Below are positions 10,207 through 21,179 of a stretch of 64,000 nt of DNA, one piece after another. The position numbers and the translations under genes are program-made. This DNA is from Conchocele bisecta (Eukaryota; Mollusca; Bivalvia; Lucinida; Thyasiridae): the NCBI GenBank assembly GCA_029237695.1, contig CM055266.1, positions 116,081,370 to 116,145,369 of the forward strand. The letters run 5' to 3'. The first letter of the stretch is position 1; each line of letters starts with the position of its first letter. The notes beneath the pieces were generated by a model that saw nothing but the letters and a program-made list of their open reading frames with translations, was not told where the DNA came from and searched no databases.

Positions 10207-10500
10207 GAAAAAATTTTTGTTGGCAAACAAGACAACAAACTAAGCAATATATGATGAAGTGAAAATGTCATTTAATATAAAATGACGGAAAGTGTTATGT
10301 CTTGTTGCCAGACAAGACCTACAAAAGTAAGCAATATATGAAAGTTGCGCTCAACATACAAAGGGGGTGTTATAGACCGCCAACAGTAACTAAGTGGAAT
10401 GAGTTGCGCACCCCCCAAATCCCATTCAGGATGCAGCAGATGAATGCCTACAAGATTTCAGCAATCAGTGCCAAAACTTATAAAATAAAAAATACATTCG
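10207..10500. other. Unassigned sequence at the junction with the DIRS-like element
   Basis: 'agacaagac' and 'aagcaatatatgaa' each occur twice within 10225-10340, a local duplication. No coding signal is visible; the 117-codon plus frame from 10302 is driven by the downstream poly-C. Confidence 0.5.
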
Positions 10501-10563
10501 TAATGAAGAAGTATACTTGCATCATCAGTCTTATGCTGTCTGATGCATACACATCTTCGGCAT

Positions 10564-10628
10564 TCCCCCCCCCCCCCACCCCCCCCCACCCCACCCCCCC
10601 CCCCCCCCCCCTCCCCCCCCCCCCCCCC
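10564..10628 (+). repeat. Poly-C tract
   Basis: About 60 nearly uninterrupted C residues with occasional A or T. Proline-rich and glycine-rich open frames over it on both strands are artefacts of composition. Confidence 0.95.
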
Positions 10629-10896
10629 ATACACAGTCATGTCCCCTGGACCTAACTACAAACATGTACTAAATATAAAACTAGAAATACATGTACATGT
10701 GCAACAGACATTGCATGAAATTAACACACGACCACTCGCATCATCAGTCTTATGCTGGCTGATGCACCAAACAACAAAATGTTGCAAATAGCTGAACCAG
10801 AAGCCTTATGCTTGACTGATGCATATAACGCAATATGAACAAGAATATGCTTAGACTATCTGTAACACAATGACAAGAATGGAAAGACACATAATA

Positions 10897-12340
10897 CAGT
10901 GCGACCCCGTTAGTACACGGAAGTCCGGCGACATACAACCTTCCGTGTTGCTTATCCGAACCGTGCTATATCCGTTCTCGCCCAAGACGCATCATAATGT
11001 CAACAAAAAATACATGTACACTGTGACTGCGAATGAACGACGTCACCAATGCCTATAATATGCCATAAGTTTTCACTGTTATCTTCGCATGTAATAAATA
11101 TATTGAATCCAAGAATTGTTAACGTCATGTTTCATTTATTCATCAATTTCATGTAGAATGTAGATCTACGCAGGTCCGTGCAATCCATTATTGTAAATGC
11201 GTGTAGAAAAAAGTGTAGTAATGATGACGCAATGACCCAATGACGATATCCTGTTCCATCAGCTGCAACATCACGGACAAGCTCGTGGTGCGTTGCAATC
11301 TGTGTTCATATGGTGAGCACACAGGTGGAAGACTCGGGACCTATGACACCAAAATAAATGCCTATTAAAAAAATCCCATTATCCCACCCACCTGGTATCG
11401 TACTGTACATGACGTTAATAATAGAACGAGATCAAGTGGGTGGGGTAATGCATATTTTTGTAATTTTCTTTTCTTTGTGTCACACGTCCGACTATTCCAC
11501 CTGTGGGTTTGAGTACAGACCTGTATAGACGTTGTTTTGCCCGACGTGTTATAATATTGCGCCAGTTCATGAGGTAATCAGGCTTATCACGTGAGATTTT
11601 CGACGAAGATGAATCTGATAATAGTGTACATTTTTCTGTAAACGATATCGAATTTTGACGAATATTAAATTAGTAATTATTACGCATTTGCTCTGAAAAT
11701 GTTATCAACTTTCCGATATATTTGCAGAAAAAAGTCAAATCATTCTCGGTGAAAATCTCAGTTATATAATAAAGTTGATTATCTCGTGCACTGGCTCAAT
11801 TATGACATAGCGAAACAAGGCCAGTTGTCAGGTACACATTTGTGTACATGCGCCGGGGGCGTGGGCAGTGCTGTAACACTTTAGTTAATCTGGGTCGAGT
11901 TAATTCTGCGCGACTGATACGCAATCTCCGATTGGTCAGCCTTTACACCTAATTAATATTCCACCAATGGTGAGCGCGAACGCATGACCGGAAAAAATGA
12001 AATCGAGCACATAACAAGTTAGCACTGCTTTGTTACTGGTCTTACTGATCTTATTCCCAGTTTGCTCGGATTAATTTACGAAATGTGCAAACGTGATCAG
12101 CTGCACATTCACATCGGTGAGATAAAAGGAGGCTATGCGTCCATAAAAAAAAAAAAATCGTCCATTTTGGGTCTAATTTGGGAAAGAATCGCAAATTTAA
12201 CACGATTTCTGACAATAGTCGTGTAACGAATTTAACACGATTTTGATATACAAATAGGAAAAAAATTCGGGAGCCAAGGCACAACCGTGTACTAACCGAA
12301 ATCGTGTTATAGTGAAGCGTGTACTAACGGGGTCGCACTG
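10897..12340. mobile_element. pogo-like non-autonomous DNA transposon, 1444 bp
   Basis: It starts 'CAGTGCGACCCCGTTAG' after TA (10895-10896) and ends with the reverse complement before TA (12341-12342). CAGT termini with a TA target duplication fit the pogo/Tc1-mariner group. About 1.4 kb of interior was checked and holds no transposase frame. Part of its left end occurs again, inverted, at 40084-40193. Confidence 0.8.
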
Positions 12341-12586
12341 TACCTCACATTAGCAGCCTTATGCTGCACTGAAGAAACACAGCAATACAGGACATTGAGA
12401 TAACAAAATTAAAAGGCAAACGCTAACGTGCCAAAAATGTATTGAATTTCGGCAGTCTTATCCTGAACTGAAGCTTTGGCATAGTGAACAATACTAACAA
12501 GAAATTAAGGAACCCTGAACCGCAACTATAGTTTACCGTCGGCTTATTGGCGCTTCTTCAGAAATGTTTACCAATAAACGTGGCAT

Positions 12587-13500
12587 TCAGACATAATTTT
12601 GCAAGGCATTCGAGTTCCATCTACCCATTTTTTTAATATCATCCTCGGTATAACCTTGCATTGAGGCATGCGTCACGGCACCAATCCGAAATGAATGCGA
12701 TTTATATAACTTTATGTCAAGACCGAGAAACGATATGCCATTTCACAAATGATTATTGAAAAATGAGTATGTAACTGGTTGAGCATCGTTAAATTGAAAT
12801 AATGGGCCAGACGTCTCGGAACTGTTAGATAAATAAGTGAATGGAATTAACTGGGCACATTTTAGTATCGGGGCTAACCGGCAAAAATAAAGTAATCGGC
12901 CTGGTGCTGTATTTGAATTGGCGAATTGTAACCTCAACCCCGGCTAATTTTGAAGCAACATAGTGAATTTTAACATCTTCGCGGAGAATAACTTTGGATG
13001 CACTTTTAGCTGATTTAACGCACATTTCCCCTATACGCAAAAATCCATGAAAAGCTAACAAGCACATGGCTTACCTCATGAACAAACAAAGCTATGACTC
13101 GTGGGATTGCATCCACAAGTTTTTGTAACAATGCATACGTTATCGGTAGTCGTGTATCTGCATTGGAAGATGAAAGATGGTTAGCCCCTCGGAAGTATTG
13201 TTTTAGCAGAAAAGATTCATGAAAATCGTAGAGCTCACGTGCTTTATGTAAATAAGACAAAGCTGACACATGTGACGCTGTGCTTGACAAACTATATCCA
13301 TTGGAAAACAAATGGGCAAGAAAATTAACTAAGTCAATATCGGACATGGGAAATTTTGGTGTACAATTCGTCTCTTTGCAAAAAGTGACATAACGTAATC
13401 AGCATGAATACTATGCCTTCTTTGTACTCACGGATAAGGCATGTGCAACGATGTTCCGGGCGACGTCACTCAAATCACTAAACTGTCCTCTGGGATATCT
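12587..13500 (-). pseudogene. DIRS-like tyrosine recombinase
   Basis: Several frames together cover a tyrosine recombinase. An N-terminal segment begins near 13490 ('VARNIVAHALSVSTKKAY') and continues through the frame 13347-13015. The catalytic Arg lies in 'FHGFLRIGE' (frame 13067-12825). The His-x-x-Arg box is 'SHSFRIGAVTH' near 12690, and the nucleophile Tyr follows in 'GRWNSNALQNYV' just before the stop at 12587-12589. All hallmark residues are readable but lie in different frames, with a stop near 12748, so this copy is inactive. The family integrates element DNA by strand exchange rather than by DDE chemistry. Confidence 0.85.
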
Positions 13501-13631
13501 ACAGGCACCGGAGCCAGCTGCGGTGCACATAGCTGAGCTTCCTGGAACTGAAATCGAGATAAAAAATCAGCGACCCTGTTTGATTTACCAGGAATATGAA
13601 CCGCGCGGAACAGGATATTGTGCTGTAAAGA
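13501..13631 (-). pseudogene. DIRS-like RNase H C-terminus and linker
   Basis: The minus strand reads 'NILFRAVHIPGKSNRVADF' then 'LSRFQ', the conserved C-terminal block of DIRS RNase H. A linker with 'LCAPQLAPVPVDIPED' leads to the recombinase. It is separated from the rest of RNase H (15474 onward) by the hAT-like insertion at 13639-15473. Confidence 0.8.
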
Positions 13632-13638
13632 CAGTAAT

Positions 13639-15473
13639 CAGGTCCAGATAAGGTAATTAAAAAATGCAAAAACCCAATTAAAATCCGAGACAATGCGTAC
13701 CAAAAAGCAATTAAAATGTACGGTACGCAATACTTTTGTATCCTGTAGCGTACTCCTCAATTGTATTTTCAGTCTGTCGCGTACTGCCAGATTTGTTCAT
13801 GTGTATACAATCCTACTAAATCATCGCCGATGATCTGTGCGGTCGGCCATTCAATGTTTACAAAGTCTGGTCCCGGCTCTAACTGCGGACAATGTCTCGC
13901 TGTATTTCACCGATAACGGCTGGAAACCAGTATTCGGGTGTACTCTATTTGAACTCCAAGATTTAGCGGGAGTGATTCCGACTCTCAGTGGGAAAAAATG
14001 GGTCCAACTCGATACGAAACTCTAGTAACCCACCACACGGCATTTGTTTTGAGTATCGTTCAAGTTAATGATACCAAATCTAGAATTTCCACCCCTATCG
14101 CATCGGCCGTTTTTGCCAATATTGATTTTGAGAAAAAAAATCTGATAAGACGGGGCCTATCAATTATGGCGATAGTTAACACAAACTTCAGAGCTCACGC
14201 GAGCCGGAATTTAATTCCCATTTACCTCTGAATTTGCTGTCACAATCCATGTCATTTACGGAAAATATTACTGATTTATTTGTCAAATCAACAATTGTGT
14301 GGGGGGGGGGGGGGGGGGGTGGGGGAACGGCGATGCGACACTGTTGTGAACCCGAGATCCAGGCTCATTACTAGTCTATTTTCTTAAATTCAAATGACGA
14401 CCCCGAATCTACTCAAGGAGATGCAACGAAAAACGTCAGTAGACATTTGTAAACGACTATCCGCACAGATAAAACAAATGGTACAGTGGAATTGGTCCTG
14501 GTGGGAGGGCGGGGCACAGCAGACATTTTATTATTTTGAATTTGTCGGGTTTATATTTTACATGTGGGACAGTATCATAAGTAATAAATTAAAATATGGT
14601 AACATTATTACTATTTCGACCAACGCACACGTTGAATAAAATGGCGGTCGAATTAACTAAGTTAAAATAGGACGAGTTGAACGGCGCCCGAATTCACCAA
14701 TTAATATAATCGTAGTAGCGAGACACTATAAATAACACAATCGGATCATGTCAGATTTTTTCGTAGAAAATTGGTCACACATGGCGCAACAAAATGGCGG
14801 CCACAACAAACGTGGAAGAAAAAAATTGCAAATTTCGATTTTTTTTACGACCGATGCAAAGGTGGAATCTCAATACATTGCACAAGGCATCATACAGTCA
14901 TTTTGTTGAGCTCGGTGTGTGACCCCAAATTAATCGTGATTGACATTATTGATGAATTGCTGTCAAACGTGGTCAGCCAAAAAAAAATAGATCGCGTGTT
15001 GCAAAGATCAATCTGCCAATCAAAGCATTCTTGATCAGCGTATGCACTGTTTGTCATTCAGATAATGAAACATCTCGCATGATTTTTTTAATACATGATA
15101 CTGCTTGTTACATACCTTATAACTATAAGTGTGCTAGCAGCTAGATCCGTAACTACACTGGTCACAAATGCCATAAGCCCAATTACTCTAGTAACAGTTA
15201 TTAATATATGTACTTGGTTTGAAAACTTGAACTAATCATTTGTAAGTATAACACTGCTTCAATTAATTATATGAACAATAACACAGTATCATTAATACAT
15301 AAATTAGTACGATTTGTTTCCGATTTTTGTAATCAAAATATGGAAATACCCAATTGAAAAAATTTGAGGGGGTAACGTTTTTAAAATACCCAATTGAAAA
15401 TTGAGAATACCCAATTGATTTCAAAAATATGGAGTAACAGTACCCAATGTCAAATTCCTTATCTGGAGCCCTG
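13639..15473. mobile_element. hAT-like non-autonomous DNA transposon, 1835 bp, inserted in RNase H
   Basis: Left end 'CAGGTCCAGATAAGG' and right end 'CCTTATCTGGAGCCCTG' are inverted repeats. 'cagtaat' flanks both sides (13632-13638 and 15474-15480), consistent with a worn 8 bp hAT target duplication. The motif 'acccaattg' is repeated at least three times near the right end (15345-15415), as in hAT subterminal arrays. Inside are a poly-G run (about 14301-14320) and several short frames without recognisable motifs; no hAT transposase is present. A shorter relative lies at 37936-38336. Confidence 0.8.
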
Positions 15474-15800
15474 CAGTAATGCAAGGCGACGTACTAATTT
15501 CATCATAATAGGGTCCTTAGAAGTTGTTTTATTCAACACATGAACAGTAGCTTCATTGTCACAGTGAAAGACAATTTTATGATTCTGAAGCTTATAACCC
15601 CAAACTGTCACAGCCAAAACAATCGGAAACAGCTCTAGAATGTTAATATGAAAGTTACGAAATTCAGACGGCCATGCAGCTGCAAACCATTGCTGTCCCA
15701 AAACCGCAGAAAACCCCATAGTGGATGCCGCATCAGTAAACAGATGTAATGACTCGGAAGAAACCCATGGCAGCTATCAAATAAAAACAAACATTTCCCG
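15474..15800 (-). pseudogene. DIRS-like RNase H, N-terminal part
   Basis: The minus strand reads 'SLHLFTDAASTMGFSAVLG' followed by 'NILELFPIVLAV', 'FHCDNEATVHVLNK' and 'MMKLVRRLAL', the typical DIRS RNase H blocks. It then stops at the hAT-like insertion. The first Asp of the active site ('FTDAAS') is outside the main open frame (15719-15459), so there is a frame change near 15720. Confidence 0.85.
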
Positions 15801-16588
15801 TTAAATGAATCCATAAACCGCTGCCACATCAGTAGGTCAGCTCTGACCTCTTTTGATAAGCGAATCCAAAACTGGGGGCAAGTGACTCCAATAGTCAAAT
15901 CATATAACCGTCGCAGAAAACACCTGCCAGGTACAACACATAAAGTGGCGAAATTGAGCAGACCGATCAAAGACTGAAGTGTTTGTAGCGTTACCTTTTT
16001 CCTGTGAACCATAAGTCGCAACTCAGTTCTGATCCTTTCAACCTTATCAACTGGCAACCGCATGTTCATTGTATCAGAATCAACCTCCATTCCACAGGTA
16101 CACGGAAGGGTTGTCTTCTCATGCTTGATTGGAATACCAATGTCAGAACACATGTTAAGAAAAAGCTTCAACGAATCAGCACATTCAGAAGTATTTGGCT
16201 GACCACAAAAGAAGAAATCATCAATGATATGTGACATGGAAGCTAGACCTTTGGATTCGATGATCCACTGCAGAGCCAAGGAGAATTGGTTACACTTTGG
16301 GTAGGATAGGTCATGAATCAACCAAAATTAGCCTGAATCCTTTTTCGGCACCAATGCAAGGGGGGAGCAAACAAGATTAGGAGGACGTTCGGGAAAAGGA
16401 CCAATAACTCGACCCGCTCGCAGTTCACAAGCGAGTTTATTGGACACTACCTCATATTGATTAACCGCAGATGGGTGGTTTAGACACGAACGTGGAGCAA
16501 CATTATATGACACAGGAATGCGAAAACCATCACGAAAACCTGTGATTAAAAATGAAACTTTTGTTGTGAATAACCTACCAGATAACAA
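15760..16588 (-). pseudogene. DIRS-like reverse transcriptase with an internal deletion
   Basis: The N-terminal frame (16588-16328) has 'GRVIGPFPERPP' and 'SPLALVPKKDSG'. The second frame (16321-15635) has 'LIHDLSYP', 'HIIDDFFFCG' (DIRS equivalent of the YxDD box), 'PIKHEKTTLP' and 'LQSLIGLLNFA'. Between 'LIHDLSYP' and 'ALQWIIESKG' there are only about six residues. In the family roughly 80 residues, including the motif A Asp and the LPFG block, lie there. The RT is therefore internally deleted as well as frameshifted. Confidence 0.85.
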
Positions 16589-16597
16589 CTCAAAACC

Positions 16598-17632
16598 TCA
16601 CTTCTTACTGGAGTTGGCATTGGTTGGGCCACGAAAAAATGTACCCGATTGTTTCGGTCGTGACACTGGGGCCGATACAGAGTTCACTTGGTTCCCTGGA
16701 GGGGCATCTGGGACGGCAGCATTTCCCTGTTGTCGTTTCAAATCAAAGCAATTAGATCTTGAATGGCGTTTCGAACAGAAACTACACACATGCGAATATC
16801 TACAGTTTCTGTAAGAACAACCGGCTGGTTTGTTAAAATTGTGACAGGTTCCGGACGGTCTGTTTGAAACAACGGGAGACTGGTTAATGACATGGACATT
16901 GTGGTGGACTTCACCCATAGCTCAGTATGCATGCGACCCCACGGTAGCTGCTGAGTTTGACGGTGAGTGCGAAATGTTTTATCATAAAAATTGAAGGCTG
17001 CCCCCCCCCCCATATGCCCGCTCAAGGTCTCGCACAGTACAATGTAGTACAATACGTTAGCAAGCCAGACAGCTCAGTGGGATATTTCTGACAATACACG
17101 TCAATGAAGGTTAGGAAACCTGTCAACCATTGGACGATGCTTAACACTCTATTGGACCTAGTCTTTGGTGCCATAGAGATGTTCTGTCCTGCAACTTGAA
17201 TCAGTACAGACTCATTGTCTTGTGATGATGTGATTTGAGCCAGATCAACATATTCATTGTTCCAGATAGCCTGTTTTGTTATTGACTGACGCACTCAATG
17301 TTAAATTGTAACACGACATTGATGTTGTGTCTGGCACATTGTGAACGGCCCGCAAACTACCTTGTTGAGTGTCCATAGTAGTTGGCACTCTTGGTGTGGC
17401 GGGTGACACGCTATCCAGTGACAAAATGTTGCGGACCTGGCATGTGGCATCATCTATGTCTATCTCTGTGCCATCCAATGCGGTATTGCCAGAGTCATTG
17501 GGAATCACGCCCTTCCGCTGCAACGCTACCAACACGGCATCTACCAAGCTGTCTGTAGCCGTGTCCGGAGCCACTGTTGATGAGGGCCCTGGAGTTGCAT
17601 CAGCTGTCCGTCAGCGTTTACGAGGAGGCATC
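16598..17632 (-). pseudogene. gag: DIRS/Ngaro-like gag with a CCCH/CCHC-type zinc region
   Basis: The likely start is ATG at about 17632, in a favourable gap after an AT-rich leader, but codon 7 is a TGA stop. The downstream frame (17574-17254) and the next (17294-17022) contain 'KQAIWNNEYVDLAQI' and 'VQWLTGFLTFIDVYCQKYP'. The last (16918-16598) has a Cys/His cluster: 'CHNFNKPAGCSYRNCRYSH', then 'CSFCSKRHSRSNC', typical of DIRS/Ngaro Gag. Frame changes occur near 17280 and 17020. Gag packages the element RNA. Confidence 0.75.
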
Positions 17633-17939
17633 GTGACTCTGAAACAAATTAAATACACCAACTCCCATTAAAAAAAAAAAATAATAAAACAACACCCATG
17701 TGCCTGATTACCTTGGAAACAGCCGAAATTTAACTCCGTCAAGGAATATTTTCCACAGACAAAGAAATCATATTTAAATTGGTGTGATTATGTTGCCGAA
17801 ATTATATACATGCACATGTAATTTGACGTCACCCAATTTAAAGGCTCAGTGATATATGACTATTCAAAATTTTGATCACCATATATGTACATGCATGTAC
17901 AGATCGATTGATACACATTTGCCGATATAAAACGCAACT

Positions 17940-18240
17940 GCAACAGGCTACCAAGTCACACCATCAGCATACAGTGACCACCTGTGCAAACATTGCTGGC
18001 ATTAATTAATATACGCAAAGTATAATGATAAACCAGATAGTCGCCACAGGCTACCACGTCGGACAATTACAAAACACTGATCACCTGTGACACAAACAAT
18101 TAATGCATAGCATGACGTATAAATCAATAAAGTTTTTTCCCAGGCTACCAAGTCAGATCATTAAATCAACACACTGACCGCCTGGACAGAAAATACATGT
18201 ACAGCGCAACATATTCATGCTAATTGCAATCAGCACTGCA
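17940..18240 (-). repeat. Three tandem units of about 100 bp between SGNH and gag frames
   Basis: 'aggctaccaagtca' or a close variant starts near 17946, 18047 and 18142, each followed by a 'cactgaccacctg'-like motif about 25-35 bp later. The rest of 17660-18430 holds no gene. The array could be a promoter or terminal-repeat region of the element, which is inference. Confidence 0.75.
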
Positions 18241-18425
18241 ATAAAATATGCATGTGAAAAATTAGTATATATAAAGTATAACGTTCAACCCACAGCCCTA
18301 GAGAAAGTGTGGCATAATCAGGCGTTTCCATGAAAGAATAAATAAAAATAAATAACAGGAGTAAAGACAAATAAAAGCAACCACTCCTTACCAGCAAAAA
18401 AACAACAAACAATCCTTCCTGATTA

Positions 18426-19068
18426 TCAAAACCATCGGCACACTCGTATAACACAGTCACGTAGGCTGCGAAGGTACTTAGGATAGCCAACAGTCAGGGA
18501 TAGATGAATACCATCAGCTGCTAGAACCAGTGTAGAACAATTCCAGAAACCACGATGTTTCCAAAATATAACAGGTGAGCTCACTTCATTTATTTTCTGT
18601 GACAAAGCTATATTAGCATGCACCACATGGTCATTATATTGATCGAATGGCATAGAATCACGCAATAATAGCTGACAGATCACGACTTTCTTAACACCAA
18701 ATCCGACAATTAAATAATGGGCATACAATAGGATATCCTCCGCAAAGCGTTCAGGAACATAGCAAGGATCACACAGATCATTGGATCCGATGTCCAAAAT
18801 AACCAAATCGGCACCAGCAAGTTCCTGATCCACACTGTGTAAACGGCGACATCGTCAAACCACCCATGTCAAAACATCGAACGTTAAAAACGTTCCTGTC
18901 GAAACCTAAATTCGAATAAGACGCATTAGAATTCAGAAAAGATGAGAAACGCCTCACAAAACTGTGGCCGAAAATCCTAATCTGCAAAACGTCCGCCATC
19001 TTGAATCTCGGACAAAGGAATTTACACCGCAGACAACAATTTGACCAAAACAACTTGTGAGCAACCAC
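18426..19068 (-). pseudogene. SGNH/GDSL-type hydrolase-like frame upstream of DIRS gag
   Basis: Two overlapping minus frames (19068-18778 and 18833-18426) make one SGNH-like domain after a single frame change near 18840. Visible blocks are 'IRIFGHSFVRRF' (nucleophile Ser in GHS), 'LVILDIGSNDLCDP' (GxND, with the oxyanion Asn) and 'LAADGIHLS' (D-x-x-H). Between them lie 'KKVVICQLLLRDS' and 'YNDHVVHANIAL', as in SGNH domains of retroelements. Such hydrolases cleave ester bonds; the substrate here is unknown. SGNH frames are known from some Ngaro elements, so the frame probably belongs to the DIRS-like element, but its position before gag is unusual. A captured host gene or the tail of a second element is possible. 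Confidence 0.7.
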
Positions 19069-19811
19069 GTCATTTCAACAAAACAGTTAACAATATGAAA
19101 CAATAACACACCATGTACACAACACTGAGTACTTAACTAAGCACGGAAATATCTTTAAATTCAGCAAAATAAATATCTTTCACATCAGGATGTTTACATG
19201 TTGAGCGCAAATTAAATATGGCTGAATCACGTGATGTTTAATAGCCAACTACAGCTCAAGGCGATATAGTCAAGTAAAATCCACCGTGTACAAGCGGTCC
19301 TAAGGACCACAGTAAAGTGTAAAGCACAATCAATCCGAGTCGTATTTAAAAACTTTTATCAAGATAAAATACTTTTATTGTGCATATTTATAAATAAACT
19401 TTTTGTATCTCCTCATCATAAGGAAGCTATATACCAAGTTTCAGGTCTAGCTACTATAGTACAGTTTAATAGTTTTACGAGTTACAAGGTTGGTGATGGA
19501 CGGACATAATGGACAAGGGTAACACTAAATTATAATGACCCTTCACTAGCCGATGCGAAGAATTAGCCGAAATGACAGTATAATTTATTATCAGCATAAG
19601 TTTTTACTCACATCCAATTTCCACGATAACCCCCTTCCATATTCCATATTTTCGAAGATTTGCCACAATCTCCTCACCGTGCCGATACTTCCGCGGCTCT
19701 TTGATTATATTGATGCTGTTCACTTGTTGTCTGGTCGTCCCAATCGAACTAACAATATGTTGTGTTTATCTCAACCATCTTGTTATTCTTGCTTCTTGCT
19801 TTGATTGTCTT
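19069..19811. other. Spacer between DIRS-like element and MULE
   Basis: AT-rich sequence without coding motifs. A common repeat end resembling 'gatggacggacataatggac' occurs near 19495. Nothing else was recognised. Confidence 0.5.
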
Positions 19812-19821
19812 CGAATATGCG

Positions 19822-19912
19822 GTCCCGGGTCGTTTCGCCCATAATCCCGTTCGCACCCCGGGTCGTTTCGCCCATATTCCCGTTCGCCCCGGGTCGTTTC
19901 GCCCCTACATAT
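19822..19912 (+). repeat. Left TIR of the MULE
   Basis: Three head-to-tail units of 'cgggtcgtttcgccc' are separated by 'cccgttcgc'-type spacers. The inverse arrangement is at 28562-28681. Confidence 0.85.
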
Positions 19913-20246
19913 ATAATGTATAGAAATATTGTAATACATTAACAAATATAATTCAGTGACAAAGAAATATGTAGGTAACACATTAGTAGTACTCAGATAC
20001 AATATATCCTGTCACGTTAGCCACGATTTCATATAAGTATAAATTATTATATGAAATCGTGTTACCAGCTGGCACCACGTGGAGGTGTGACAGGTATGAT
20101 GCACATAAAATAAGCAATTATCATACATATTGTATTATATAATATTTTATGAGCATCATATAAGCTAAGCCAGCCAAAAAGTATTGGCCCTGAAAAGGGC
20201 CGTTGAAGATCCGATTGGACAAATAATACCATACAGCAGACGATTC

Positions 20247-20623
20247 TCACTGCGACGGCGCGGCGGTGGCGGGTACCGTAGGACGGTAAAGATGGGAGCA
20301 TCGGCGGAGAAAGTACGTGGTTGAGATGGAGTTGTCCATGTACTGGATCCATGCCTCCTGTAGTCTCGCGTCAAGCCGTGACGAGCCTGTCCGTACGTCT
20401 CGCTGAAGGTCCTCCGCCATGACGTTCTTTCTACAAGTTCCGCCTCCCGTCGCAGTAGTGGCACCAGTCTGTATATCCCCAGTCCTGCCTGGCCTGCGTG
20501 GTGATTCATCCGGTAGTGCCAGCCTGCAACAGTTGAGTACATACAATAAAGGAGGTGTCGCTGTCCGTCTTCCTGGATGTCGGCGACCAGGAACTCGTCC
20601 GCATGGATGAAGTCGACGTTCAG
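20247..20623 (-). pseudogene. MULE transposase exon 9: N- and C-terminal remnants of the MULE domain
   Basis: After acceptor TTTCAG at 20624 it reads 'NVDFIHADEFLVADIQ', then jumps to C-terminal sequence 'GWHYRMNHHAGQAGLGIYRL'. After a frame change near 20430 it ends in 'ARLQEAWIQYMDNSISTTY' and 'LRRCSHLY', with a stop at 20247-20249. The DDE-bearing core expected between these blocks is missing. A 21-base stretch starting GTATGT and ending TTGCAG lies exactly at the join, like a collapsed intron. Confidence 0.7.
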
Positions 20624-20821
20624 CTGAAATTGTCAGTTATAGGGTCGCTAATTGGAATGTTTTTCGAATACTCAGGTGTCGGATAAAGCAGTTTTCACTG
20701 TATATTAAATATTAATTTATTATGAAAATCACTATTATTACACGTTATTACACGTTAGCTTTATTGTATTGGCATTTATGTTCTTAACTGTATTATACAT
20801 ACTTAATTGCTTAGATGTTAC

Positions 20822-21004
20822 CTGAAAGTCCAGCGACGTCGGCTCCGTCGGTCGCATACTGGATCGAAACCAGTTGACGGCTCTCTTCACCAGCGCAGTC
20901 TTCGGCTTCAGGAATCGGACGGTAGGTGCGATGTCCGTGAGCTGGACCTCCTCGACGATGTCAGTGGCGGGCCGAAACAGCTGCTGTTTGGCGATGGACT
21001 TCGA
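20822..21004 (-). CDS. MULE transposase exon 8
   Basis: Exactly 61 codons between acceptor TTGACAG and donor GTAACA, open in phase 0. It includes 'PATDIVEEVQLTDIAP' and 'LVKRAVNWFRSSMRPTEP', which match the region following FLYWCH in related MULE proteins as I recall them. It leads into exon 9. Confidence 0.75.
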
Positions 21005-21179
21005 CTGTCAAACATAATTGAGACACGACATGTGCGGCATTATGATTATATAATACATGAACAATACCACTTGCGTTAAGAAATGGGGGTTATGGGAGTT
21101 GTGATCAGCGTGATATATTGCTTGTTTCACCGGTGTTTCATTGATGGAATGGCGAATAGTGAAGATCCTGATCAGGTCG

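Larger units (their letters stand above)
10500..12586 (-). repeat. 3' non-coding region of the DIRS-like element with dispersed short repeats
   Basis: The motif 'agtcttatgctg' or close variants recurs near 10525, 10748, 10805, 12356 and 12455, often followed by 'ctgatgca' or 'ctgaag'. A pogo-like insertion (10897-12340) separates the copies. These may be part of the element's terminal repeat system; this is not proven. Confidence 0.55.
10210..19070 (-). mobile_element. DIRS/Ngaro-like tyrosine-recombinase retrotransposon, degenerate, with an SGNH hydrolase frame
   Basis: On the minus strand the order is SGNH hydrolase (19068-18426), tandem repeats, gag (17632-16598), RT (16588-about 15760), RNase H (15800-13501, split by an insertion), tyrosine recombinase (13500-12587), then a repeat-rich 3' region. 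The RT-RNase H-tyrosine recombinase set and the absence of DDE integrase define the DIRS order. Borders are approximate because no split direct repeats or inverted termini could be identified. Whether the SGNH frame belongs to the same element is inference. Confidence 0.8.

Noticed and set aside
10302..10791. Proline-rich and glycine-rich open frames
   Set aside because: Produced by the poly-C tract at 10564-10628; no independent coding signal.
10895..12342. Host gene within the pogo-like element
   Set aside because: TIRs and TA duplication define the segment as an insertion; frames inside lack motifs.
20165..20542. A separate 125-codon gene
   Set aside because: It is the last MULE exon in one frame, running out of frame after about residue 45.
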